DNA of 64,000 bases, taken from the NCBI GenBank assembly GCA_021325385.1, contig JAJPHH010000076.1, forward strand, positions 1-64,000, in the 5' to 3' direction. The position numbers and the translations under genes were made by a program. Shown piece after piece: positions 35,371 to 43,908 of this stretch. The DNA comes from Alphaproteobacteria bacterium (lineage in GTDB: Bacteria > Pseudomonadota > Alphaproteobacteria > Rhizobiales > Beijerinckiaceae). Under the pieces are notes generated by a model. It saw only the letters and a program-made list of their open reading frames with translations. It was not told where the DNA came from and did no database searches. Each line of letters begins with the position of its first letter. The first letter of the stretch is position 1.

Positions 35371-37334
35371 ACAGCAACAGCGATCCCAGCTCCGCTGCGG
35401 CCGATGGCGCGCCTCCTCCTTTGGCCGGCGGCGGCGACCAGGCAGAGATCAGGTTTCTGGTCGAAAAGAACGCCGACGGAATCATCGTCGTGGACGAAGA
35501 CGGGATCGTCCTGCTCGCCAACCCGGCGACAGCGCAGATATTCGGCCGCCCGCCGGCTTCGCTGATCGGCTCCCCCGTCGGAATTCCTCTCGTCGCCGGA
35601 GAGACTACGGAAATCGTCATTCATCGGCCCGGCGGCGATCAGGTCAACGCGGAAATCCGGGTCGTTGACGCCAATTGGGGCGGTCGTCCCGCTCGGCTCG
35701 CGAGCTTGCGCGACATTTCCGCGCGAAAAGCCGTCGAAGAGCGCTTGCGGCACGCCGCCAAGATGGAGGCCGTAGGCCGGCTCACCGCCGGCATCGCTCA
35801 CGATTTCAACAATCTGCTGACCGTCGTGCTCGGCAATCTGGAGCATGCCCGGCGTCTCAACCAGGACGCGACGCTTCAGACCCTTCTCGGCAATGCGACG
35901 CGCGGCGCGGCGCGCGCCGCCGAACTGACCGAACGCCTGCTGTCGTTCGCCCGCCGGAAGCCGCTGGAGCCGAAAGCGCTCGATGTCAACGCGCTCGTCT
36001 CCACCATGTCCGATCTACTTCGGCGCACGCTCGGCGAGCGCGTGACGATCCGCGTCGGCCTTGGCGCGGATGTTTGGCAGGTCGAAGCCGATCCCGCGGA
36101 ATTGGAGGCCGCGATCGTCAATCTCGCCGTCAATGCGCGCGACGCGATGCCCGCCGGCGGCGAGGTGACGATCGAGACCGCCAATGTCGAATTGGACGCC
36201 GCTTACGCGAGCCGCGAGGCGGAGGTCCGTCCGGGTCCGTACGTCCTCATTTCGGTCGCCGATACCGGAATTGGAATGTCGCGGGAGGCGCTCGGCCAAG
36301 TCTTTGAGCCATTCTTCACCACGAAGGCGGACGGACGCGGCACCGGGCTGGGCTTGAGCCAGGTTTACGGCTTCGTCAAGCAGAGCGGCGGCCACGTGAA
36401 ATTGTACAGCGAGCCGGGGATTGGGACGACCGCGAAAATCTATCTTCCAAAAGCGGACGCGCAGGGCGCGGCCGCGCAGCAATCCGCGCCGCCGACAAGC
36501 GATAGCCAGATTCCCGTCAGTCGCTCCGGCGAAACGATCCTCGTCGTCGAGGACGACGAGGATGTTCGTAAATACGCCGCGAGTTGTCTCCGACAGCTCA
36601 ATTACGCCGTCCTCGAAGCCGCCGACGTCCCGTCGGCGATCCGGATTCTCGAGAGCAATTCCGAGATTCGGTTGCTGTTCTCCGACTTCGGCCTGCCGGG
36701 CGGAATGGATGGGCGGGACCTCGCCAATCGCGCGCGCCAGATTCGGGATGGCGTCAAGGTGCTGATCACGACAGCTTATCCCGGCGGCGCCCTGGTCCGC
36801 GAAGGACGGCTTGACCGAGGCGTCGAACTGCTCGCCAAGCCGTTTACCTTCGCTTCGCTCGCCCGCCGCGTCCGGGACCTCCTGGACCGCCAAGAGCCGT
36901 CGTCGCCGCGCGTCCTCGTCGTCGACGACGAGGCGCTGCTGCGCATGGTCCTGATCGATAGTCTCGTCGAAGAAGGATTTGTCGCTGAGGAGGCCGCCAA
37001 TTTCGAAGAGGCCGCGTGCAAGACGCGCGGTTTCGGCGACCGATTGGCGGCGGCAATTATCGATATCGGACTGCCGGACCGCCCGGGCGACGAACTCGTA
37101 TCGGAAATCAGAGCGCTGCGGCCGGATTTGCCGATCATTCTGGCGACCGGCTATGCGGATGAGGACCTCCGGCGCCGCTTTGCCGCAGATGCGCAAGTCG
37201 AAATCCTCGCCAAGCCCTTTGACCCGCGAAGCCTCGTCGCCAAGCTTCGCGCCTTGGGAGTCCGGAAGGCGGCGGGCTCGAGCGACCCGCCTCTTTCGAC
37301 GCCTCGCTCCGCCCGGCAGGAAGAGGGCGCTTGA
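35367..37334 (+). CDS. hybrid histidine kinase (PAS-HisKA-HATPase-REC-REC)
   Basis: A soluble 655-residue hybrid kinase. PAS domain at about 25-120 (FLVEKNADGIIVVDEDGIVLLANPA). HisKA with phospho-His145 in GIAHDFNNLL. HATPase domain to about 362 with N box VNLAVNARDA, DTGIGM (299-304) and GTGLGLSQV. First receiver domain has phospho-Asp440 (LLFSDFGLPGG) and the second has Asp566 (AIIDIGLPD). There is no membrane segment and no KaiB-like sensor domain as in cyanobacterial SasA. It is coupled to kaiC by a four-base overlap and is likely its signalling partner. No terminator directly follows. Confidence 0.92.
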   Translation: MNSNSDPSSAAADGAPPPLAGGGDQAEIRFLVEKNADGIIVVDEDGIVLLANPATAQIFGRPPASLIGSPVGIPLVAGETTEIVIHRPGGDQVNAEIRVVDANWGGRPARLASLRDISARKAVEERLRHAAKMEAVGRLTAGIAHDFNNLLTVVLGNLEHARRLNQDATLQTLLGNATRGAARAAELTERLLSFARRKPLEPKALDVNALVSTMSDLLRRTLGERVTIRVGLGADVWQVEADPAELEAAIVNLAVNARDAMPAGGEVTIETANVELDAAYASREAEVRPGPYVLISVADTGIGMSREALGQVFEPFFTTKADGRGTGLGLSQVYGFVKQSGGHVKLYSEPGIGTTAKIYLPKADAQGAAAQQSAPPTSDSQIPVSRSGETILVVEDDEDVRKYAASCLRQLNYAVLEAADVPSAIRILESNSEIRLLFSDFGLPGGMDGRDLANRARQIRDGVKVLITTAYPGGALVREGRLDRGVELLAKPFTFASLARRVRDLLDRQEPSSPRVLVVDDEALLRMVLIDSLVEEGFVAEEAANFEEAACKTRGFGDRLAAAIIDIGLPDRPGDELVSEIRALRPDLPIILATGYADEDLRRRFAADAQVEILAKPFDPRSLVAKLRALGVRKAAGSSDPPLSTPRSARQEEGA

Positions 37335-37592
37335 GCGCGATGTTATAATGCGCTCCTCGGTCTTGACGCTGAGGACCTCGCATCCGAGCGCCAGCGCGGC
37401 GAGCGCCGGCTTCAGGAAAAGCGGTTCGCCGAAATGGCCGATCCAAAGGAAGACCCGGCCGCTCGGCAGAACCGTTGTCAGGGTCTGGGTTCAGCGCCCG
37501 CGCTCGTGCGGCGAAGTTTCATCTCGGCCAGCGCCACGTCCGGCGGCTATCGCGAACCGATCCAGCAGTTCGACCAGCCATCGACAATTTCC
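37335..37592. other. non-coding stretch after the kai-kinase operon, possible gene remnant
   Basis: No intact gene is seen here. On the minus strand, about 37475 to 37345, one frame reads as a plausible protein fragment (GRVFLWIGHFGEPLFLKPAL, then a few residues later CEVLSVKTEE). It has no start codon and other frames would be needed upstream, so it could be the eroded end of a lost gene. A TATAAT at 37344-37349 has no matching -35 box on either strand. Confidence 0.25.
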
Positions 37593-37621
37593 TTGACGGT
37601 GTGGGCGCGCTTGACTACTTT
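37593..37621 (+). promoter_or_regulatory. candidate promoter of the ilvB leader
   Basis: TTGACG at 37593-37598, a 17-base spacer, and TACTTT at 37616-37621. The -35 is good and the -10 is moderate. Transcription would start near 37629, about 25 bases before the leader peptide ATG, giving a leader RNA of roughly 130 bases up to the attenuator. Confidence 0.45.
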
Positions 37622-37652
37622 CATGCTTCTTCACAGAGGCAGGACACGGCGA

Positions 37653-37703
37653 ATGGCCGCGAAGCTTATTGTAACCGCAGCGCTGGAGACGGGACAGGCT
37701 TAG
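37653..37703 (+). CDS. ilvB leader peptide (branched-chain amino acid attenuation)
   Basis: A 16-residue open frame, MAAKLIVTAALETGQA, with consecutive Leu, Ile and Val codons (CTT ATT GTA, 37665-37673) and a further Leu. It is preceded by GAGG/AGGA sequences. It lies directly upstream of a terminator hairpin and the acetolactate synthase gene, the classical layout of a branched-chain amino acid attenuator. A ribosome stalled at these codons would free 37697-37704 to pair with the left arm of the terminator. Confidence 0.5.
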   Translation: MAAKLIVTAALETGQA

Positions 37704-37733
37704 GACCTGCAATCCCGAAACTGGCGCTGACCC

Positions 37734-37756
37734 AAGGCCCCCTGAGGGCCTTTTTT
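37734..37756 (+). terminator. attenuator-type terminator upstream of ilvB
   Basis: Stem AAGGCCC / GGGCCTT with loop CCTGA, followed by a run of T to 37756. It lies between the leader peptide and ilvB (start 37814). The segment GGCTTAGG (37697-37704) can pair with CCAAGGCC (37732-37739), with one mismatch and one G-U pair, as an alternative antiterminator. Confidence 0.7.
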
Positions 37757-37813
37757 ATTGCCCAAATTCAGCCAGCAGATTCAAAGAGTTAATCGAGCGG
37801 AGCTCAGAGGGAC

Positions 37814-39586
37814 ATGTCGAAGCAGATGACCGGCGCGGAGATGATCGTGCAAGCCCTAAAGGACCAGGGCGTCGAGGTCGTTTTCGGCTATCCGGGCGGC
37901 GCGGTCCTGCCGATCTACGACGCGATTTTCCACCAGAACGAGCTTCGCCATGTTCTTGTTCGCCATGAGCAAGGCGCCGCGCACGCCGCCGAGGGCTACG
38001 CCCGCTCTTCAGGCAAGGTCGGCGTGTTGCTGGTCACGTCCGGCCCTGGCGCGACCAACGCCATCACCGGCCTCACGGACGCGCTGCTGGATTCGATCCC
38101 GCTTGTCTGCATCACCGGCCAGGTGCCAACCCATCTCATCGGCTCGGACGCGTTCCAGGAATGCGACACGACCGGCATCACCCGCAATTGCACCAAGCAC
38201 AATTATCTCGTCCGCCGGATCGAGGACCTGCCGCGCATCCTGCACGAGGCCTTCTACGTGGCCGCCAATGGCCGGCCGGGACCGGTCGTCATCGACATTC
38301 CGAAGGACGTCCAATTCGCGACGGGGACCTATACGCATTTCAAGAATATCCAGCACAAGACATACCAACCGCAACTCAAGGGCGACCTTTCCAAAATCAA
38401 ACAGGCCGTCGAGATGATGACCAAGGCGCGACGGCCGGTCTTCTATACGGGCGGCGGCGTCATCAATTCCGGTCCGGCGGCTTCGGCTCTGCTGCGCGAA
38501 TTGGTTCGGCTGACCGGCTTTCCGATCACCTCGACCTTGATGGGGCTCGGCGCGTACCCGGCCGACGATCGGCAATGGCTCAACATGCTCGGCATGCACG
38601 GCTCGTTCGAAGCCAATAACGCCATGCATGATTGCGATCTCATGATCTGCGTCGGCGCGCGGTTCGACGACCGCATCACCGGAAGGCTCGACGCCTTCTC
38701 GCCGCATTCGAAGAAAATCCATATCGACATCGATCCGTCTTCGATCAACAAGAACGTCAAGGTCGATCTCGGCATTGTCGGCGATTGCGCCCATGTGCTG
38801 GAGGACATGGTGCGGTTGTGGCGGACCAGCGGCGCCAGGGCGGACCAGGCCGCGCTCGCCAAATGGTGGAAGGACATCGACCATTGGCGGGCGAAGGATT
38901 CTTTCGCCTTCCGCATTTCGAGCAAGATCGTCAAGCCGCAGCACGCGATCCAGCGTCTCTACGAGCTGACCAAGGATCGCGACGTCTACATCACCACGGA
39001 AGTCGGACAGCATCAGATGTGGGCGGCGCAGCACTTCAAGTTCATGGAGCCGAACCGCTGGATGACATCGGGCGGGCTCGGCACGATGGGCTATGGTCTG
39101 CCGGCCGCCATTGGCGCGCAGATCGCCCATCCCAATTCGCTGGTCATCGATATAGCCGGCGAGGCCTCGATCCTGATGAACATGCAGGAAATGTCGACGG
39201 CTCTGCAGTATCGGCTGCCCGTGAAGATTTTCATCCTCAACAATCAGTATATGGGCATGGTCCGCCAATGGCAGGAGCTGCTGCATGGCGGGCGCTATTC
39301 GGAGAGCTACACCGCCTCGCTGCCGGACTTCGTCAAGCTCGCGGAAGCCTATGGCGCGCATGGAATCCGCTGCGCCGACCCGGCCGATCTCGACGAGGCG
39401 ATCACGGAGATGATCGAAACGCCGAAGGCCGTGATCTTCGATTGCGTGGTCGATCAAAAGGAGAATTGCTTCCCGATGATCCCCTCAGGCAAGGCGCATA
39501 ACGAAATGCTCATGGCCGATCTCTCCGACGACGCCGGCATCGAGATCGGCAACGTCATCGACGAGAAGGGCAAGATGCTGGTGTAA
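37814..39586 (+). CDS. ilvB: acetolactate synthase, large (catalytic) subunit
   Basis: TPP-dependent enzyme making 2-acetolactate from pyruvate (and 2-aceto-2-hydroxybutyrate), the first common step of Val/Ile/Leu synthesis. The 590-residue protein has the catalytic-Glu block VRHEQGAAHAAEGYARSSGK near residue 50. Its FAD/central domain is in the middle. The TPP motif is in the C-terminal third, as AGEASILMNMQE...FILNNQY with Glu in the place of the usual GDG Asp. The Shine-Dalgarno AGAGGG precedes ATG 37814. The small subunit gene follows after 60 bases containing a strong palindrome. Confidence 0.95.
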   Translation: MSKQMTGAEMIVQALKDQGVEVVFGYPGGAVLPIYDAIFHQNELRHVLVRHEQGAAHAAEGYARSSGKVGVLLVTSGPGATNAITGLTDALLDSIPLVCITGQVPTHLIGSDAFQECDTTGITRNCTKHNYLVRRIEDLPRILHEAFYVAANGRPGPVVIDIPKDVQFATGTYTHFKNIQHKTYQPQLKGDLSKIKQAVEMMTKARRPVFYTGGGVINSGPAASALLRELVRLTGFPITSTLMGLGAYPADDRQWLNMLGMHGSFEANNAMHDCDLMICVGARFDDRITGRLDAFSPHSKKIHIDIDPSSINKNVKVDLGIVGDCAHVLEDMVRLWRTSGARADQAALAKWWKDIDHWRAKDSFAFRISSKIVKPQHAIQRLYELTKDRDVYITTEVGQHQMWAAQHFKFMEPNRWMTSGGLGTMGYGLPAAIGAQIAHPNSLVIDIAGEASILMNMQEMSTALQYRLPVKIFILNNQYMGMVRQWQELLHGGRYSESYTASLPDFVKLAEAYGAHGIRCADPADLDEAITEMIETPKAVIFDCVVDQKENCFPMIPSGKAHNEMLMADLSDDAGIEIGNVIDEKGKMLV

Positions 39587-39615
39587 CCCTTCTCCCCGCT
39601 CCGCGGGGAGAAGGG
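39587..39615. repeat. perfect 13-bp palindrome between ilvB and ilvN
   Basis: CCCTTCTCCCCGC, loop TCC, GCGGGGAGAAGGG. It begins directly after the ilvB stop codon. It lacks a T run, so it is probably not an efficient terminator. It may stabilise the upstream mRNA, tune the ilvB:ilvN ratio, or simply be a member of a dispersed palindrome family. A shorter related core (CCCCGC-TTC-GCGGGG) is present at 45666-45680 before ligA. Confidence 0.75.
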
Positions 39616-39646
39616 GTTCTCGCGCCGATGCGCTACAGGAAAGCCC

Positions 39647-40207
39647 ATGAACGCCCAAGCCCCCCAATCCGCCCCTCCATCGCCCTATTCATCGGCGGTC
39701 GGCAAATCCAATACCGAGAGCCACACGCTCTCCGTCCTTGTCGACAACGAGCCGGGCGTGCTCGCTCGCGTCGTCGGGATGTTTTCCGGTCGCGGCTTCA
39801 ACATCGAGAGCCTGACCGTCGCCGAGGTCGCGCATGAGACGCATCTTTCGCGCATCACGATCGCGACGTCCGGCACGCCGGAAGTGATCGAGCAGGTGCG
39901 CCATCAATTGGAGCGCCTGGTGCCGATCCATTCGGTCACCGACATGACGCTGCTCGACCGCGCCATCGAACGCGAACTCGCAATGGTCAAAGTGCGCGGC
40001 AAAGGCGAGAACCGGGTCGAGGCCTTGCGCCTTGCCGACGCGTTCAAGGCGCGAGTGATCGACGCGACGATCGAAAGCTTCATTTTCGAGATCACCGGTG
40101 CGCCGCGCAAGATCGACGACTTTGTCGACCTCATGCGGCCGATCGGCCTGGTCGAAGTCTCGCGCACCGGCATCGCCGCGATCTCGCGCGGGCCGGCGCC
40201 GATCTGA
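39647..40207 (+). CDS. ilvN: acetolactate synthase, small (regulatory) subunit
   Basis: Regulatory subunit that activates IlvB and mediates valine feedback inhibition. The 186-residue protein has a disordered N-terminal tail of about 25 residues. An ACT domain follows (HTLSVLVDNEPGVLARVVGMFSGRGFNIESLTV, about 26-60), and then the C-terminal small-subunit domain (AFKARVIDATIESFIFEITGAPRKIDDFVDLM). It is cotranscribed with ilvB under the upstream attenuator, provided transcription passes the 39587-39615 palindrome. Confidence 0.94.
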   Translation: MNAQAPQSAPPSPYSSAVGKSNTESHTLSVLVDNEPGVLARVVGMFSGRGFNIESLTVAEVAHETHLSRITIATSGTPEVIEQVRHQLERLVPIHSVTDMTLLDRAIERELAMVKVRGKGENRVEALRLADAFKARVIDATIESFIFEITGAPRKIDDFVDLMRPIGLVEVSRTGIAAISRGPAPI

Positions 40208-40223
40208 GGCGTTCGCCCGCGCC

Positions 40224-40305
40224 TGTCATTCCCGCGAAAAGCGGGATCCAGCACGGCCGGTCCTTCCATGCCGAAGTTTCCGGATTCGCTTTTGCGGGAA
40301 TGACA
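40224..40305. repeat. dispersed palindromic repeat, copy 2
   Basis: An 82-base inverted repeat. The left arm starts TGTCATTCCCGCG and the right arm ends GCGGGAATGACA. It shares both arms with the element at 14833-14918, including the small internal hairpin CCCGCGAAAAGCGGG, but the centre differs. It lies between ilvN and the indolepyruvate oxidoreductase gene. Confidence 0.7.
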
Positions 40306-40428
40306 GATGGCGAAGGGCCGCGCCGCCCCTTGCTTTGGTCGCGCAAAGCGCACAGATTCCGTCAAAACGCGATTTGAAGAGCCTTGCAGCGCCCCTTCGG
40401 CCCGCGAGCGCTCCGCGGGAGGCGGATG

Positions 40429-43400
40429 ATGGACGAACCAACTTCCCGCGCCGGCGAGGTCGGCCTTGCCGACGTGACGCTCGCCGACCGCTTCGATCTG
40501 TCGAAATCGCCCGTCCTGCTCACCGGCGCTCAGGCGGTGGCGCGGCTGCTGCTGATGCAAAAGGCGCGCGACCGCCGCGCCTCTCTCAACACGGCCGGCT
40601 TCGTCACCGGCTATCGCGGCTCGCCGCTGGGCGGGCTCGATCTGCAATTCTCGAAGCTGAAGAAGGAGTTCGCCGCCAACGACATCCGCTTCGAGCCCGG
40701 TCTTAACGAGGAGCTCGCCGCCACGGCGCTCTGGGGGGCGCAACAGGCCGAGATGCGCGGCGAGGGCAAGTTCGACGGGGTCTTCGGCCTTTGGTACGGG
40801 AAGGGGCCGGGCGTCGATCGTTGCGGCGACGTGTTCCGTCACGCCAATCTCGCCGGCACGTCGCGATATGGCGGCGTGCTCGCCTTGATGGGCGACGATC
40901 ACACCGCCGAATCGTCGACCACCGCGCATCAATCGGAGTTCGCTTTCGTCGATGTGATGAGTCCGATCTTGTCGCCGGCCGGCGTGCAGGAAATTCTCGA
41001 TTACGGCGCGCTCGGCTGGGCGTTCAGCCGCTATGTCGGAACGTGGGTCGGCCTCAAATGCGTCAAGGACACAATCGAATCGACCGCCGTGGTCGACGGC
41101 TCGCTCGATCGAATCGCGCCGGTCGCTCCCGACTTTACCTTGCCGCCGGGCGGGCTCAACATCCGCACGCCTGACGGGATACTGGCGCAAGAGGAGCGGC
41201 TGCAGGAGCACAAAAGACCAGCCATGGTCGCCTGGCTCGCCGCCAACAGGCTCAACCGCATCGTCGCCTCAGGCGGGCGGGACGCCAAGATCGGCGTGAT
41301 CACGCTCGGCAAATCCTACCTCGATGTGCGCCAAGCCTTGGACGAGCTCGGCATTGACGAGACGCGCTGCAACGATCTTGGCCTGCGGCTTTACAAGCTC
41401 GGCTGCGCCTGGCCGATCGAGCCGGAGGGCCTGAAGGCTTTCGTCAAGGGACTGGCGCTCGTCATCGTCGTCGAGGAGAAGCGTTCGCTCATCGAAGTGC
41501 AATTGCGCGAAGAGCTCTATGGAGCGGCCGATCAGCCGGTCTGCGTCGGCAAGCGGGACGAGAAAGGCGATTGGCTCTTCCCGGTCAAGGGCGCGCTCGA
41601 TCCGAACGACATCGCCATCGCGATCGGCGAGCGCCTTCTAAGATTCCGGCCCGACGAGGCGCTCGCGGCGCGGCTCGAGCGCGTGCGTCGCAATCAAGGC
41701 GCGCTCGCCGAGATCAGAGAGGTCGCGCAGCGCAATCCGTATTTCTGCTCCGGCTGTCCGCATAACCGCTCGACCGTGATTCCTGAAGGCGCGCGCGCTT
41801 ACGCCGGCATCGGCTGCCATTTCATGGCCCAATATATGGACCGCGGCACCGACGGCTATACGCAAATGGGAGGCGAAGGCGCCAATTGGGTCGGCGAAGC
41901 GCCGTTTTCGACGAGAGAGCACGTCTTCCAGAATCTCGGCGACGGCACTTACAACCATTCTGGCGCGCTGGCGCTCCGCTGGGCGATCGATACGAAAACG
42001 AACATCACTTACAAGATTCTCTTCAACGATGCGGTGGCGATGACCGGCGGCCAAGCTCACGAGGGCGGGCTCAGCGTTCCGCAAATCGCGCGGCAAGTCG
42101 CGGCCGACGGCGCCGATCCGATCGTCGTCGTGACCGACGACGTGAAGAAATATCCGGCCGATATAGCTTGGCCGGAAGGCGTGACGATCAGGCCGCGCGA
42201 GGAGCTCATCGAAGTTGAAGAGGAGATCGCCAAGCATAAAGGCGTCAGCGTCATCATCTATGACCAGACCTGCGCCGCCGAAAAAAGACGGCGGCGCAAA
42301 CGCGGCGCTTATCCTGATCCTGACAAGCGCGTCATCATCAATGAACTCGTCTGCGAGGGTTGCGGCGATTGCGGCGTCAAATCCAATTGCGTCTCCGTGC
42401 AGCCTTTGGAGACGGAATTCGGCCGCAAGCGCCAGATCGATCAATCGGCCTGCAATAAGGACTTTTCCTGTCTCGACGGCTTCTGTCCGTCCTTCGTCAC
42501 GGTCCACGGCGCCCGACCCAGGAAGAGCGCGAGGAGCGCCGCCGCGCCGGCGACGCCTGATCCCCCGGCGCGCGAAATCGGCGACAAGCCCTATTCGATC
42601 ATCGTCACCGGCGTCGGCGGCACGGGCGTCGTGACGATCGCCGCGATCCTCGGCATGGCCGCGCATCTCGAGGGCAAAGCCTGCGGCATGATCGATATGG
42701 CCGGCCTCGCGCAAAAAGGCGGCGCGGTGTTTAGCCATGTGAAGCTGGCGCGGCGCCCGGAGGACATCCATGCGATTCGCGTGGCCGGCGACGCCGATTT
42801 GATCTTGGGGTGCGATCTCGTCGTTTCCGGCGCAAAGAAAGTGCTGGCCGCCTTGCGCGGCGCGGAAACCGGTTTCGTCGTCAACAGCGCAGAACTCTAT
42901 CCGGGCGACTTCACCCGCAATCCAGACTTCTCGCTACCGGCCGAGCGCATCAAGCGCTTGATCAAAACGGCGAGCGGCGAGGCCGCGCGCTTCGTCGACG
43001 CGACGCAGGCCGCGAAAGCGCTCATCGGCAATGCGATCGGCGCGAACATGTTCTTGCTCGGCTACGCCTACCAGGCCGGCTATGTTCCGCTGTCGGCGGC
43101 GGCGATCCGCCGCGCTATCGAGCTCAACGGCGAAGCCGCGGCGATGAATCTCGCCGCCTTCGATTGGGGCCGAGCCGCCTGCGCCGATCCGGATTCGATT
43201 TCGCCTTTTCTCGCGCCGCCGACGCAAGCCGCGCCCGCGGCTGCGACGCTCGAAGAAATCGTGGCGCGCCGCGCCAATTTTCTCGCCGCGTATCAGAATG
43301 CCGCGTATGCAGGCCGTTATCAGACTCTCGTCACGCGGGTCGCCGAGGCCGAGCGCAAGCGGGCGCCTGGCTCGGCCGGGTTGGCGCAGGCCGTCGGCCG

Positions 43401-43908
43401 CAATCTGTTCAAGCTGATGGCTTACAAGGATGAATACGAAGTCGCGCGGCTCTACACGGACGGCTCGTTCAAGAAGCAGGTCGAGGCGGCGTTCGAGGGC
43501 GATCTCAGCTTCGAATATCATCTCGCCCCGCCGCTGCTCGCGCGCAAAGACGAACGGACCGGCGAAGCGCGCAAAATGCGCTTCGGGTCCTGGATGATCT
43601 ATGGATTTCGCGCGCTGGCGGCTTTGCGTTTCTTGCGCGGCTCGGCGCTCGATCCGTTCGGCTACTTGCCGGAGCGGCGGGAGGAGCGGCGCCTGGTCGG
43701 CGAATACGAAGCCCTTTGCGAGGAGTTCATCGCGCGCCTTTCGCCGCAAAATCACGCGCTCGCCCTCAGCCTGGCCTCGCTGCCGGAGAAGATTCGCGGC
43801 TTCGGCCACGTCAAGGCGCGCTCGATCGCCGCAGCGGCGGCTGAGCGGGAAAAGCTCATCGCCCAATGGCGTTCGACCTCCCCGCCGCTTCAGGACGCGG
43901 CGGAATGA
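40429..43908 (+). CDS. indolepyruvate ferredoxin oxidoreductase (fused IorAB-type)
   Basis: TPP- and iron-sulfur-dependent 2-keto acid:ferredoxin oxidoreductase for arylpyruvates or branched 2-keto acids, acting in amino acid catabolism. The single 1159-residue chain joins an IorA-like part to an IorB-like part. The IorA part contains VTGYRGSPLGGLD, a GCPHNRST Cys block, and the TPP-binding GIGCHFMAQYMDRGTDGYTQMGGEGANW. The Cys-rich EGCGDCGVKSNC and DFSCLDGFCPSF lie near residues 643-690. The IorB-like gamma domain begins at IIVTGVGGTGVVTIAAILG. ATG 40429 has GGAGG six bases upstream. ATG 40426 is also possible. Confidence 0.92.
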   Translation: MDEPTSRAGEVGLADVTLADRFDLSKSPVLLTGAQAVARLLLMQKARDRRASLNTAGFVTGYRGSPLGGLDLQFSKLKKEFAANDIRFEPGLNEELAATALWGAQQAEMRGEGKFDGVFGLWYGKGPGVDRCGDVFRHANLAGTSRYGGVLALMGDDHTAESSTTAHQSEFAFVDVMSPILSPAGVQEILDYGALGWAFSRYVGTWVGLKCVKDTIESTAVVDGSLDRIAPVAPDFTLPPGGLNIRTPDGILAQEERLQEHKRPAMVAWLAANRLNRIVASGGRDAKIGVITLGKSYLDVRQALDELGIDETRCNDLGLRLYKLGCAWPIEPEGLKAFVKGLALVIVVEEKRSLIEVQLREELYGAADQPVCVGKRDEKGDWLFPVKGALDPNDIAIAIGERLLRFRPDEALAARLERVRRNQGALAEIREVAQRNPYFCSGCPHNRSTVIPEGARAYAGIGCHFMAQYMDRGTDGYTQMGGEGANWVGEAPFSTREHVFQNLGDGTYNHSGALALRWAIDTKTNITYKILFNDAVAMTGGQAHEGGLSVPQIARQVAADGADPIVVVTDDVKKYPADIAWPEGVTIRPREELIEVEEEIAKHKGVSVIIYDQTCAAEKRRRRKRGAYPDPDKRVIINELVCEGCGDCGVKSNCVSVQPLETEFGRKRQIDQSACNKDFSCLDGFCPSFVTVHGARPRKSARSAAAPATPDPPAREIGDKPYSIIVTGVGGTGVVTIAAILGMAAHLEGKACGMIDMAGLAQKGGAVFSHVKLARRPEDIHAIRVAGDADLILGCDLVVSGAKKVLAALRGAETGFVVNSAELYPGDFTRNPDFSLPAERIKRLIKTASGEAARFVDATQAAKALIGNAIGANMFLLGYAYQAGYVPLSAAAIRRAIELNGEAAAMNLAAFDWGRAACADPDSISPFLAPPTQAAPAAATLEEIVARRANFLAAYQNAAYAGRYQTLVTRVAEAERKRAPGSAGLAQAVGRNLFKLMAYKDEYEVARLYTDGSFKKQVEAAFEGDLSFEYHLAPPLLARKDERTGEARKMRFGSWMIYGFRALAALRFLRGSALDPFGYLPERREERRLVGEYEALCEEFIARLSPQNHALALSLASLPEKIRGFGHVKARSIAAAAAEREKLIAQWRSTSPPLQDAAE

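Noticed and set aside
36387-36402. CACGTGAAA resembling half of a parS site
   Set aside because: Only one arm matches (GGCCACGTGAAATT), and it lies inside the kinase gene far from parAB. ParB sites need both palindromic arms.
37344-37349. Perfect TATAAT box after the kai-kinase operon
   Set aside because: No -35 element at suitable distance on either strand and no gene directly downstream. Probably chance.
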